Shown here: positions 30,722 to 39,775 of the stretch, piece after piece
How positions within the stretch are numbered: the first letter of the stretch is position 1
Layout of the letters: each line of letters begins with the position of its first letter
Assembly (NCBI RefSeq): GCF_004137765.1
Contig: NZ_NOIS01000004.1
Coordinates: 124,001-188,000, forward strand
From: Rothia uropygialis
GTDB lineage: Bacteria; Actinomycetota; Actinomycetes; Actinomycetales; Micrococcaceae
DNA: 64,000 nucleotides
Direction of reading: 5' to 3'
Position numbers and translations under genes: made by a program
The notes under the pieces: generated by a model
Told to the model about the DNA's origin: nothing
What the model saw: the letters and a program-made list of their open reading frames with translations, nothing else
The model's database searches: none

Positions 30722-31468
30722 GTGGTTCACAAGCATGAACAGGTCAGGTCGGAACTGCGTGACCTGGCACGGAACGAGTTGTCCCCAGGAGATGCCCTAC
30801 CTGGCGAACGGCAGCTGGAAAAGCAGTTCGGCGTTTCCCGCATCACGATCCGACGTGCCGTCGCGGATCTCGTGGCCGAAGGCGTACTGGTGCGCATCCA
30901 CGGCAAAGGGACTTATGTTTCCCATGGGCGCGTTCGTTCCAATCTGCACCTGGCTTCCTTCACGGAGGACATGAAACGCGCAGGGCTGGAACCGTCGACG
31001 AGGATTCTTCTGGCCGAACGCAGGCAGGCCACGCCGAGGGCAGCGGAGTTCTTCGGGCTGGACGACGGTGAAGAGACCCTGTGCGTCAAAAGGCTCCGGC
31101 TTGCGAATCAAGCCCCGGTCAGCGTGGACGAATCGTGGATGCGACCGGAGCTGACCGACCTTCTGCTTGCCAAAGACCTGAGCCAATCCCTGTATTCGCA
31201 TTTGTCCGGGACGGAGTTCGCGGTCAGCACCGCCGAACAGACCGTGGAAGCCGCCGCGGTAGATCCTGATCTGGCTCAAATCCTGGACGTGGAGGCGGCG
31301 GCACCCGTCCTGCTTTTCCACCGATACACCTTTGCCCGCGGAGAACACGGGCCGCTTCCACTCGAATACTCGATTTCGACGTACCGTTCGGATCGGTATC
31401 AGATTTCGATGAGTCTGGAGCTGGACCAAACCGGGCTTTCCGGTCAGAATGAGGCCGCCTCCGCTTAA
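30722..31468 (+). CDS. GntR/HutC-family regulator (DasR/NagR-like)
   Basis: Regulator of 248 residues with an N-terminal winged helix (PGERQLEKQFGVSRITIRRAV, about residues 27-47 in two parts) and a C-terminal UTRA ligand domain (about residues 80-240). UTRA proteins of this type sense GlcN-6-P or GlcNAc-6-P. Start is GTG at 30722; the ribosome binding site is poor, so coupling to EIIB may matter. Co-transcription with EIIB and the DasR-like site upstream suggest it controls the GlcNAc PTS. Confidence 0.87.
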   Translation: MVHKHEQVRSELRDLARNELSPGDALPGERQLEKQFGVSRITIRRAVADLVAEGVLVRIHGKGTYVSHGRVRSNLHLASFTEDMKRAGLEPSTRILLAERRQATPRAAEFFGLDDGEETLCVKRLRLANQAPVSVDESWMRPELTDLLLAKDLSQSLYSHLSGTEFAVSTAEQTVEAAAVDPDLAQILDVEAAAPVLLFHRYTFARGEHGPLPLEYSISTYRSDRYQISMSLELDQTGLSGQNEAASA

Positions 31469-31539
31469 CTTGTCAGTCACTCCCCGTACCCTGTATTCAA
31501 CGCCCCGAGCGATGCCGGAGGCGGAACCAGGAGGTGGCT

Positions 31540-34500
31540 GTGTTCTTCGTCGATACCCCGGACCAATCTGCCGGGGGCTCTTATCGTTCCTTGGTCTACT
31601 CTGCTTCGGATTTGGTCCGCGCCGCGGAATGTCCGTGGGCCACAGTGCACATCTTGGAAGAAAAGCTGGGCCGCCTGCCCCGCTTCCGGGCCCCGGAGGA
31701 TGCGATGCTCGAGCGCACCTCCAGGTTGGGAGATCAGCACGAGGCCGCGGTGCTGCAAGACATGATCGCTCAGTACGGGCGTTTCGAGCGGAGGATCGGC
31801 CGCGGGGTCTATGAGGTCGAGCCGGCCGGGACCCTGGACCGTGAGATCCTTCTTCGAAAGCACCAAGAATCCATTGCGGCTCTGCGTCTGGGCGCTGACG
31901 TCGTTTTTCAGGCATCTTTCTTCGACGGCCGGTTCCATGGCCGTTCGGATTTCCTCGTCCGTGAGGCCGATGGTAGATACGCCGTCTTCGACACCAAACT
32001 GGCTCGTCACGCAAAGGTCACCGCATTACTGCAGCTCGCCGCATATGCGGACCAACTGGCGCAGGCGGGAATCCCTGTCTCGGATACAGTCACGTTGGTA
32101 CTCGGCAACAGGGAACGGGCGTCATTTGGTGTCGGGGAGTTCATGGCGGTTTACCAAGAGCGCAGGGATCGCTTCGAGTCGCTGACTCAGGAGCGCATGA
32201 ATCCATCAGCCGCTCCGCTCGACTGGTGGGACGAGGCCCTGCCCCGTTGCGGCAAGTGTCCGCACTGTCTTGTCGAGATCGAGGAGCACCAGGACGTCCT
32301 GAAGGTTGCGGGGATGTCCCTGACCCAGCGCAAAAAACTGCGCCAACGCTACGACGTACGCACCATGACGGACTTAGCGGGTCTGAACGGACGAGACCTT
32401 CCCGCTCCTGTTCGCTCCGCTCGGGACCAGGCGGCGATGCAATGCGGGCTGTCCGTCCCGGACAAGACCGTGACATATACGGATGCGGAAGGACTCCAGC
32501 AGAGCGTTTCCTATCTGGTCACTTATTCTGCGCCCCTGACTAGGATCCCGGCCGCCAACCCCGGGGACATATTCTTCGATTTCGAGGGCGACCCCATGTG
32601 GCAGGATCCTGATGATTCTTCATGGGGCATCGAGTACCTTTTCGGTCTCATCGAGACACCGCTCGACCCTGCTGAAGAACCCGTGTTCGTACCGTTCTGG
32701 GCGCACTCCCGGAAAGAAGAGAAGCAGGCTCTGCTCGATTTTCTGCAGTACGTCAGCGAACGTCGGCAGCGTTATCCCGGTATGAAGATCTATCACTATG
32801 CCAATTACGAGAAACGTGCACTGCGAGATCTCGCGGCCCGGCACGGCGTCGGGGAGGAAGAAGTCGACGACCTCCTTCGCGAAGAGGTCCTTGTGGATCT
32901 CTACGAATCCGTCCGCGCGAGTTTGCGCATTTCGCAGGGCTCATATTCGATCAAGAAGTTGGAACCGCTCTACATGGGCGATCAACTCCGCATGGGGGAC
33001 GTCACCAACGCCGCGGCGTCGGTCGTGGCCTACGCCGATTATTGCTTGGCTCGCGATACGGGCGAGGACGAGCATGCGAGATCCATTCTGAGTTCGATCA
33101 GCGACTACAACCGTTACGATTGCCTGTCGACTTTCGAACTCCGCAATTGGTTGCTCTCTCTCGTCTCCCGCTCCGCGACTGAGGAACTCAGCCGGCCGCC
33201 CCAACTGCCCGGGGCTCAGGTCGAACCGGAAACGATCGAGTCCGCGCGCGAGACACCCGTCGAATCATCGCTGAACCACTTCGTGGAGACGGCCACGCCC
33301 GAGTCCACTGGGCTCGCTCCGGAGGAACTGAGGGACACGGTCCGTGCGGTCGCCATGGTTTCCAGCGCTACCGGTTATCACCGGCGCGAACGCAAACAAT
33401 TTTGGTGGGCTCACTTCGACCGGCTCACGGCTCCCGTTTCGGATTGGGAGTCGCAGCGGGACGTCGTGGTCTTCGAGCGGATGGGTGTGGAAGAGGACTG
33501 GCACAAGGCTTCGACCCGGTCGAAGGTCGAAAAGCGAGTTCTCGCCGGGACGGCCCGCCTCGCGGAGGGTTCTGGCCTGAAGCCCGGAGACTCAGGGCTG
33601 TTCGCTATGTACGAAGCTCCGCTGCCACCCTATTTGGAGAACAAGGCGCTCGAAGCGCAGCAACGCATCGAGGCTCGGTCCGGAAGGCAACGAACGGTCG
33701 TTTCGCGCGCCAGCGATGCTCGGCTGACCGTGGAATCCTTGGAGCCCGGTTCCTCCCCTGGGCTGGTCCGCATCCGGATGATCGAGTCCCGTCCTCAAGG
33801 CACGGAGCCCTTCGACCACATTCCAATGGCGTCGACCCCCTCGGCGCCCATTCGCACTGCGGCCCAGGAAGATTCGCTCGCGGCTCTCGCGGAGGAGGTC
33901 GACGCGGCCCTCCCCCATTTACCTCGGGCAGCGGGATTGGACATCCTGGCGCGCAGGCGGCCACGGCTTGTCGGCGGGGCACCCCTTCCACGAGCAAACG
34001 ACCCGGGCTTGGGAGACGGGAAGATCCCCATGGCAGATGCGATCCACGCGGCGGTCTCACGGCTGGACGACTCCTACATCGCGGTCCAGGGGCCGCCCGG
34101 AACCGGGAAATCGTACGTGGGATCTCATGTGATCGGACGTCTGGTGACCGAGGGGTGGACTATTGGCGTGGTCGCCCAGTCACACGCCGTCATCGAGAAT
34201 CTGCTGCGTGGCTGCATCACCAACGGAAGCGTCCCCGCGGCGGCCATCGCCAAGGCCAAGAAGACACGCCCGCAAGGAGATGCGACTTCGCCTCTCGTTC
34301 CTTGGCGGGAAATCTCGCCCAAGGAGATTTCCTCATTCCTGGCGGAAGCGACGTATCCCGACTCGGGTCCAGGCGAGGGGCGGGTGTACGGCGGCACGGC
34401 CTGGGACTTCGCGAACCAAGACCGCTTTGCCCCGGGGAGCTTGGACCTCCTCGTCATCGACGAGGCTGGGCAGTATTCCCTGGCCAATATGCTGGCCGTA

Positions 34501-35331
34501 TCCCGGGCCGCGCGCAACATGCTTCTGTTGGGCGATCCCCAGCAATTGCCTCAAGTCACCCAGGGAAGTCATCCGTATCCGGTCGACGAATCAGCTTTGG
34601 GTTGGCTCTCCGCGGGCGAACGCACCCTGCCACCCGAATTCGGGTACTTCCTCGACTCGTCATGGCGAATGCATCCACAGCTGTGCGCCCCGGTCTCCAA
34701 GCTGTCGTACCAGGGCAGGCTTGAGTCCGCGCATGCTGCGACTCGACGGGTGCTGACAGATACCCGCCCCGGCGTGTATCGTCTCGACGTTCCACACGTG
34801 GGGAATGCGACGTCCTCCCCGGAGGAAGCTCACCAGGTCGTGGGACTCGCGAGACAATTCATCGGAAGGGGCTGGAGTGATGCGCCGGACCAAGCGCTCA
34901 GGCCGTTGGAACCTGAGGATGTCCTCGTCGTGGCTGCCTACAACGCCCAGGTGGAGGTCATTCGTGACGCCCTGGAAAAAGAGGGGCTTTCGCATCCGGA
35001 TGAAACGGGGGTCCGGGTGGGCACCGTTGATGGGTTTCAAGGCCAGGAAGCGCCGATAGTCATTATTTCAATGGCGGCTTCTTCTGCCGAAGAAGTGCCT
35101 CGGGGGATGGATTTCCTCTTGTCACCCAACCGACTCAACGTAGCCGTCTCCCGAGGACAATGGGCGGCGGTGATCGTCAGCTCCCCCAGCCTCACAGATT
35201 ATTGGCCGACCAGCCCCGAATCGCTGTCGATTCTCGGCGGTTTCACGGCCCTTCGTCGGGAGGCCGCACGATGGAACGAACTTCCGCTCTCAGGGAGCAC
35301 GCGGGACAAAGAAGGGATGATCCATGAATAA
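31540..35331 (+). CDS. RecB-like nuclease / RNase H-like exonuclease / superfamily 1 helicase fusion (TM0106 family)
   Basis: Large protein of 1263 residues. The N-terminal PD-(D/E)XK nuclease domain shows GRSDFLV (about residue 135), FDTKLAR (about 151) and QLAAYADQL (about 163). A Cys in RAAECPW (about residue 30) plus CGKCPHC (about 236) suggests an AddB/Cas4-type iron-sulphur cluster. A DnaQ/YprB-like exonuclease domain follows, IFFDFEGDP near 345 to YDCLSTFELR near 528. The C-terminal helicase has GPPGTGKS near 850, IDEAGQ near 972, LGDPQQLP near 992, VDGFQGQEA near 1167 and NRLNVAVSR near 1198. GTG at 31540 suits the AGGAGG upstream; a GTG six bases earlier overlaps that site. DNA repair or RNA/DNA processing is likely; the exact role is unknown. 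Confidence 0.88.
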   Translation: MFFVDTPDQSAGGSYRSLVYSASDLVRAAECPWATVHILEEKLGRLPRFRAPEDAMLERTSRLGDQHEAAVLQDMIAQYGRFERRIGRGVYEVEPAGTLDREILLRKHQESIAALRLGADVVFQASFFDGRFHGRSDFLVREADGRYAVFDTKLARHAKVTALLQLAAYADQLAQAGIPVSDTVTLVLGNRERASFGVGEFMAVYQERRDRFESLTQERMNPSAAPLDWWDEALPRCGKCPHCLVEIEEHQDVLKVAGMSLTQRKKLRQRYDVRTMTDLAGLNGRDLPAPVRSARDQAAMQCGLSVPDKTVTYTDAEGLQQSVSYLVTYSAPLTRIPAANPGDIFFDFEGDPMWQDPDDSSWGIEYLFGLIETPLDPAEEPVFVPFWAHSRKEEKQALLDFLQYVSERRQRYPGMKIYHYANYEKRALRDLAARHGVGEEEVDDLLREEVLVDLYESVRASLRISQGSYSIKKLEPLYMGDQLRMGDVTNAAASVVAYADYCLARDTGEDEHARSILSSISDYNRYDCLSTFELRNWLLSLVSRSATEELSRPPQLPGAQVEPETIESARETPVESSLNHFVETATPESTGLAPEELRDTVRAVAMVSSATGYHRRERKQFWWAHFDRLTAPVSDWESQRDVVVFERMGVEEDWHKASTRSKVEKRVLAGTARLAEGSGLKPGDSGLFAMYEAPLPPYLENKALEAQQRIEARSGRQRTVVSRASDARLTVESLEPGSSPGLVRIRMIESRPQGTEPFDHIPMASTPSAPIRTAAQEDSLAALAEEVDAALPHLPRAAGLDILARRRPRLVGGAPLPRANDPGLGDGKIPMADAIHAAVSRLDDSYIAVQGPPGTGKSYVGSHVIGRLVTEGWTIGVVAQSHAVIENLLRGCITNGSVPAAAIAKAKKTRPQGDATSPLVPWREISPKEISSFLAEATYPDSGPGEGRVYGGTAWDFANQDRFAPGSLDLLVIDEAGQYSLANMLAVSRAARNMLLLGDPQQLPQVTQGSHPYPVDESALGWLSAGERTLPPEFGYFLDSSWRMHPQLCAPVSKLSYQGRLESAHAATRRVLTDTRPGVYRLDVPHVGNATSSPEEAHQVVGLARQFIGRGWSDAPDQALRPLEPEDVLVVAAYNAQVEVIRDALEKEGLSHPDETGVRVGTVDGFQGQEAPIVIISMAASSAEEVPRGMDFLLSPNRLNVAVSRGQWAAVIVSSPSLTDYWPTSPESLSILGGFTALRREAARWNELPLSGSTRDKEGMIHE

Positions 35332-35368
35332 TAATCTAGAACCCCACGGACACAACCAGGAGGAAGGG

Positions 35369-36055
35369 ATGATAAACATCAACCCGAGTTTTAAAGCCCG
35401 GACTCCCTACATCTTCCATTTCGACGAGCAGACGGTCGTCTTGGGGGATCCCGAGTACCTGAAACAGGTTGAGACGTTCCTTCTCACTGCGGACCTGGCG
35501 ACGCGCACCACCTACTGGGACACGGACGAGGAAGACCCCCTCGACTTCGACCCGGATCCCGAGCCCGAAGACATGAACAGCGTCGGCATTGAAGGCGACG
35601 AGCGGGTCTTCTGGAACGCCATCGAATCGGCGATTTTCCAACAGACCGAATGGCCCGAGGGCGAGGACGCCGTGGTGTACGCACCTCACGTGCCCGAGTG
35701 GTTGTCCCATGCTCAGTCATGGTATTTCGATCCCGTGTGCCCCCCACTGGGCCCGGGCGGACCTGGCGGTTGGGTTCGACGTCGTTCCGTGGACGGCCGC
35801 GGTTATCCGGTGGGCCTGTTCCAACTCACCGAAGCGGATTCCTTCTGGGTCTTCGCGGCCGAAGACGATCTCTCCGACATCATGGAACTCTGCCGGTCCC
35901 TTGCCCGCTTCCGGATCGGTTTCGACCAGGTCACGCCGTACATTGGGCCGGATGACTCGGTCGGTTCCTTGGCCCTGCCCATAGAATGCCGGGATGCTCT
36001 CCAGGAAGAGCTCATGATCAGGGGCGTGGACGTCGAATCGATGTTCTGGGAATGA
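35369..36055 (+). CDS. Conserved-looking hypothetical protein following the nuclease-helicase
   Basis: Acidic protein of 228 residues I do not recognise. It is rich in Trp, Asp, Glu and Pro (DEEDPLDFDPDPEPED stretch near residue 62; WFDPVCPPLG-like aromatic segment in the middle) and ends VESMFWE. No membrane segment or signal is visible. I prefer ATG at 35369 with AGGAGG five bases upstream; an ATG at 35324 overlapping the nuclease-helicase stop is the alternative. It overlaps the nuclease-helicase gene or follows it closely, so a linked role is possible. Its 3' end overlaps the convergent nagA end by 38 bases (36018-36055). Confidence 0.75.
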   Translation: MININPSFKARTPYIFHFDEQTVVLGDPEYLKQVETFLLTADLATRTTYWDTDEEDPLDFDPDPEPEDMNSVGIEGDERVFWNAIESAIFQQTEWPEGEDAVVYAPHVPEWLSHAQSWYFDPVCPPLGPGGPGGWVRRRSVDGRGYPVGLFQLTEADSFWVFAAEDDLSDIMELCRSLARFRIGFDQVTPYIGPDDSVGSLALPIECRDALQEELMIRGVDVESMFWE

Positions 36056-37238
36056 GGTTCCGGACCGGCACCAGATCCGTGTCCAGGAGCCGAAGCTGCA
36101 GACCGTCACCCCATGGGGTCAGTCCCACGGCTCTGGCTGGCCGGGTCGAGGCCGCCGTCAACGCCTCATCTACGTCGATACCGGCCCTGACCACGGTGCG
36201 CACCGCCTGGTCCATGGTCAGCGTCGAACCCGCAATGGCGCCTTGGCTGCCATCCGAGGTGGTCAGCCGAGCGATGCCGTCGTCCACCCGCACGTCCAAG
36301 GAACCGAGCCGGTAGTCGCCATCGGATTGCCCGGTGGCGGACATCGCATCGGTAATGAGCACGACCCGTCCGGGCAAGGACCGAAACAACATCGCGATCA
36401 CCTCGGGGGCGACGTGCACCCCGTCAGCTATGACCTCGGCGACCACATGCGGTGACTCCATCGCGGCAACCACGGGACCGGGGTGCCTGTGGTGGATGCC
36501 GTTCATGGCGTTGAATGCATGCGTCAGAATCGACGCGCCGGCGTCGAAAGCCCGGCGCGCGGTCTCGTAGTCGGCGTCCGTGTGACCCACGGCCACGCGA
36601 ACGCCCTGGTCCACGAGGAACCTGGTCACCGCGAGGCCCTCGTCCATCTCAGGAGCAAGGGTGACCTGGCGCAAATACCCGTCGGCCGCGTCGAGGAGGC
36701 GTTGGGCCTGGTCCAGCGTTGCCGGTTGGAGGTAATCCCGCCGGTGTGCGCCCTTGTGCGACGGCGAGAGCCACGGCCCCTCGGCGTGGATCCCTTCCAA
36801 CCGCAAACCGGTGGGAATGCCTTCGCCTGTCGAGATCGCCCGGGCCACGCGCCGGAAAGATTCCTCCAGCTGGCCCACCGGGTTGGCGACGAACGAAGCC
36901 AACGCCCGCCCGGTCCCCTGATCCTTGTGCACCGACAACGAAGTCGGCAAACTCTCGGGGTCCTCGTACGCGAATCCCCCCGCGCCGTGACAATGGATGT
37001 CAGTAAACGGGGCTGTCAAGAACATGCCCGACGCATCGAATGGTCGCGACGCAGTCGCGCTTCGGGTGTTCTGATGGTACGAGTCCCCCAGGCCACCGCG
37101 AACCGGGACGCCGGCGTCGTCGCACTCGACCCATACCGGCCCGGCCCCCGTCGTCAACGCCTCGGCCGGGACACCGGCAAAAACTGGCACGTCCCTTAGG
37201 GTTTCGGTTGGACGCGCGTTGTGGATCACAATATTCAT
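36018..37238 (-). CDS. nagA: N-acetylglucosamine-6-phosphate deacetylase
   Basis: Converts GlcNAc-6-phosphate to glucosamine-6-phosphate and acetate, the step where GlcNAc, MurNAc and sialic acid routes join. The 406 residues show FTDIHCHGAGG near residue 70, GLRLEGIHAEGPWLS near 130, AVGHTDADY near 210, LTHAFNAM near 231, and the catalytic Asp in LITDAMSATG near 285. ATG at 37238 (MNIVIHNARP) was chosen because AAGGAC precedes it and the regulator stop is 4 bases upstream; the longer reading would run back into the regulator. It forms an operon with the upstream GntR gene. Confidence 0.95.
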   Translation of the reverse strand: MNIVIHNARPTETLRDVPVFAGVPAEALTTGAGPVWVECDDAGVPVRGGLGDSYHQNTRSATASRPFDASGMFLTAPFTDIHCHGAGGFAYEDPESLPTSLSVHKDQGTGRALASFVANPVGQLEESFRRVARAISTGEGIPTGLRLEGIHAEGPWLSPSHKGAHRRDYLQPATLDQAQRLLDAADGYLRQVTLAPEMDEGLAVTRFLVDQGVRVAVGHTDADYETARRAFDAGASILTHAFNAMNGIHHRHPGPVVAAMESPHVVAEVIADGVHVAPEVIAMLFRSLPGRVVLITDAMSATGQSDGDYRLGSLDVRVDDGIARLTTSDGSQGAIAGSTLTMDQAVRTVVRAGIDVDEALTAASTRPARAVGLTPWGDGLQLRLLDTDLVPVRNLIPRTSIRRPRP

Positions 37239-37242
37239 GACT

Positions 37243-37974
37243 TCAGTCCTTCGATTCGCGGACGACGCTGAGGTCGAATCCGTACCGGTCCGCGCGGTAG
37301 GTCGTCTCTGTGCATTCGACAAGCCGTCCCAGAGCATCACGAGCTTGTCGCTCGACGCGGAGCGCTGCTGCACCGACCGGTTGCGACAGCAGGGTGGCTT
37401 CCTCGAACCCGAGGTTGACGGCCCGGATCGACTGATCCGCGAATTCCACGCGGTGGCCCCGGCGCGATAGCTGCTCGTCGAGCGAACCACCAGGATCGGG
37501 CAGGATGCCGCCAAAAAACGTCAGGGGAATGCACGCCAGCTCGAGCGCCATAGGCAGGCCATCCGCGAGTCTCAACCGGTGGATGCGTGCCAGATCCTCC
37601 CCCACGGCCACATTCAGCCGCTCGGCCAGGTCCTCGTCCGCCGCGACGACGTCGTTGCCGAGGGTCTCGCTCGACGGCCGGTGCCCCCGCTCATCCATGT
37701 CCTCCGAGAACGAGGTCAGCCTCAGGCCCTTGCGAATCACGCTGGGGTCCGCGATATAGGTACCGGAACCGCGGACCGAGTACACCGCGCCCGAGGCAAT
37801 CAGATGCGCAATGGCCCGACGCACGGTTGCCCGGCTCACGCCGTACTCCTCCTGCAAAGACCGCTCGGTCGGCAGCACCTGGTGCGGTTCACCCGCAGCG
37901 ACGACGTCGGTCTCCAGAGCGGCCGCCAGCGACAGGTACTTCGGCACGATCGTTGCATTCCTTGCGGCCGCCAT
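37243..37974 (-). CDS. GntR/HutC-family regulator of nag genes (NagR-like)
   Basis: Regulator of 243 residues with a winged helix near residues 30-80 (LPTERSLQEEYGVSRATVRR) and a UTRA ligand domain to the C-terminus. It lies directly upstream of nagA (4-base gap) and diverges from nagB. The gap holds two copies of an ATTGGT-N4-ACCAA(T/A) palindrome, one before each gene. GlcN-6-P or GlcNAc-6-P is the expected ligand. ATG at 37974 has GGTGG upstream; longer in-frame readings cross the operators and nagB. It is a paralogue of the regulator at 30722, with a different predicted site. Confidence 0.9.
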   Translation of the reverse strand: MAAARNATIVPKYLSLAAALETDVVAAGEPHQVLPTERSLQEEYGVSRATVRRAIAHLIASGAVYSVRGSGTYIADPSVIRKGLRLTSFSEDMDERGHRPSSETLGNDVVAADEDLAERLNVAVGEDLARIHRLRLADGLPMALELACIPLTFFGGILPDPGGSLDEQLSRRGHRVEFADQSIRAVNLGFEEATLLSQPVGAAALRVERQARDALGRLVECTETTYRADRYGFDLSVVRESKD

Positions 37975-37997
37975 CGAACACCACCCATCGATTGAAT

Positions 37998-38013
37998 ATT
38001 GGTACGCACCAAA
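37998..38013. promoter_or_regulatory. NagR-type operator 1
   Basis: ATTGGT-ACGC-ACCAAA, a 16-base near-palindrome 24 bases before the GntR (nagR-like) start. It pairs with the copy at 38040. Confidence 0.65.
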
Positions 38014-38039
38014 CATACACGGATCATTCAATGAGGAAT

Positions 38040-38055
38040 ATTGGTCCGTACCAAT
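38040..38055. promoter_or_regulatory. NagR-type operator 2
   Basis: ATTGGT-CCGT-ACCAAT has perfect six-base arms. It lies 28 bases before nagB and overlaps where the -35 box would be for the -10-like TAGAGT at 38071-38076. The start-to-start distance to operator 1 is 42 bases, four helical turns, so two dimers could sit on one DNA face. Confidence 0.7.
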
Positions 38056-38082
38056 TTGGATGAAACACGGTAGAGTGAAGAC

Positions 38083-38862
38083 ATGGAAATCATCGTTGCT
38101 GCTGATCCCGAAGCCGTCGGCCACGTTGCGGCGCATCGCATCGCCCAACTCGTTCGGAGGAAGCCGAATGCGGTTCTCGGTGTCGCGACCGGTTCGAGCC
38201 CCGTCCCCACTTACCAGGCACTCGAAAAAAGGGTGCGCGACGGCCTGGACGTGTCCCGGGTCAGCGCTTTTGCCCTGGATGAATACGTCGGCCTGACCGA
38301 GGGCCACCCCCAGAGCTATGCTGAGGTCGTGCGAAGGGACGTGACGGAGAGGCTCGGGCTCGACCCCGAGCGGGTGCACGTGCCGAAGGGCCACGCAGAG
38401 GATGTGCCTGCGGCCTGCGAGGAGTACGAGGACGCGATTCGTTCCGCCGGGGGCGTCGATCTTCAGATTCTGGGCATCGGAAGCAACGGGCACATCGGCT
38501 TCAACGAGCCAAGTTCCTCGCTCTCGGGCAGGACCCGCGTCAAAACCCTCACGCCCACCACACGGCGGGACAATGCCCGCTTCTTTGACGACGACCTCTC
38601 CAAGGTGCCTACCCACTGCATCACCCAGGGCATTGGCACGATTCTGGACGCCGACGTCGCACTGCTCGTCGCTTCGGGCGAGGGCAAGGCCGACGCCGTG
38701 GCGGCCATGGCCGAGGGCCCCGTGGGCGCGTTCTGCCCAGCCACCGCGTTACAAATGCATCGCCGCGCGGTCGTCGTCGTGGACGAAGCCGCGGCGTCCA
38801 AGCTCAAGAACCGAGAGTACTACGACTTCGTCAGGGACAACCGGCCGATCTGGCAGCTCTGA
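38083..38862 (+). CDS. nagB: Glucosamine-6-phosphate deaminase
   Basis: Converts glucosamine-6-phosphate to fructose-6-phosphate and ammonia, passing amino-sugar carbon into glycolysis. The 259 residues carry LGVATGSSPVPTY near residue 32, FALDEYVGL near 64, and ILGIGSNGHIGFNEP near 128, with the active-site His and Glu in the last. ATG at 38083. It diverges from the nagR-nagA operon under a shared pair of operators and is convergent with nanE, with 193 non-coding bases between that hold no clear intrinsic terminator. Confidence 0.96.
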   Translation: MEIIVAADPEAVGHVAAHRIAQLVRRKPNAVLGVATGSSPVPTYQALEKRVRDGLDVSRVSAFALDEYVGLTEGHPQSYAEVVRRDVTERLGLDPERVHVPKGHAEDVPAACEEYEDAIRSAGGVDLQILGIGSNGHIGFNEPSSSLSGRTRVKTLTPTTRRDNARFFDDDLSKVPTHCITQGIGTILDADVALLVASGEGKADAVAAMAEGPVGAFCPATALQMHRRAVVVVDEAAASKLKNREYYDFVRDNRPIWQL

Positions 38863-39055
38863 CGAGCGGCGGTGACACGAGTCGGTGGGGTTTGCCGACC
38901 GCGTGAAACGCGCATTTCCCGCCCAGACGCACCTCGTGCCGGAGCTGCTATGCCGGAGGTGCCACACCGAGGCCCCCCCATGCCTCGAACGTATCGGGGC
39001 CAGCCCCTCAAGGTCACCCACCCCCAGCCTCCGGGCTAGACCCTCACCCCCTGGG

Positions 39056-39748
39056 TCAGTCCGTGGCGGGCAGGGCGTCGACAAACCACGAGGTGATGCT
39101 GGCCGGATGCGTGATCGCGGTTCCGACGACCACCGAGTCGGCCCCAGCGGCCAGAGCCGAGGATGCCTGAACCGGAGTATGGATGCGGCCTTCGGCGATC
39201 AGCATTCGGCCGGTTTCGGCCGCCGCAATCCGTTCGATGAGTTCCAAATCCGGCCCATCGGTCTTGAGTCGTTCACCCGTGTATCCCGCGAGGGTTGTAC
39301 CGAGAACATCGGCCCCGGCGTCGACCGCTGCCAGAGCGTCGTCGAGGGAGCCGCAGTCGGCCATGACGGTGGCCCCGGTCTGCTCGTGGATCGCCTCGAT
39401 CGTCTCGCGCAGACTACGGCCATCCGGCCGGTCCCGTCGCGTCCCGTCCAGCGCCACGATGTGCGCGCCGGCCTGGGCAACGGCAAGGGCGTGATGCAGA
39501 GTCGGTGTGATGAAAACTCCCTCGTGACCGTCCTTGAACAGCCCGATGACGGGCACCTCCACGGCCGATCTGGCGTACTGGATGTCCGCCAGGCCCTGGA
39601 CCCTGACGGCCGCGGCTCCGCCGATCACGGCCGATTGCGCAACCTGGGCCATGGTCCTCGGGTCCCGCATGGGTTCTCCGGGGTAGGCCTGCGCGGAGAC
39701 GATGAGACGTCCCCGAAGACCGGCCAGCTGTTCGTTGGTAAGGAGCAT
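39056..39748 (-). CDS. nanE: N-acetylmannosamine-6-phosphate 2-epimerase
   Basis: Converts ManNAc-6-phosphate to GlcNAc-6-phosphate. TIM-barrel protein of 230 residues with GGAAAVRVQG near residue 44, VPVIGLFK near 67, IVALDGTRRDRPDG near 98, VMADCGSLDDA near 130, and VVVGTAITHP near 210, the usual NanE pattern. ATG at 39748 has AAAGGAA upstream; a start 24 bases earlier is less likely. It is the last gene of the sialidase-nanA-nanK-nanE operon, 27 bases after nanK. Confidence 0.95.
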   Translation of the reverse strand: MLLTNEQLAGLRGRLIVSAQAYPGEPMRDPRTMAQVAQSAVIGGAAAVRVQGLADIQYARSAVEVPVIGLFKDGHEGVFITPTLHHALAVAQAGAHIVALDGTRRDRPDGRSLRETIEAIHEQTGATVMADCGSLDDALAAVDAGADVLGTTLAGYTGERLKTDGPDLELIERIAAAETGRMLIAEGRIHTPVQASSALAAGADSVVVGTAITHPASITSWFVDALPATD

Positions 39749-39775
39749 GGATTCCTTTCCGCCCGGAGGCAATTC

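Noticed and set aside
37239-37514. Long N-terminal extension of nagA
   Set aside because: It would cover the end of the GntR gene, has no family similarity, and a good start with RBS exists at 37238.
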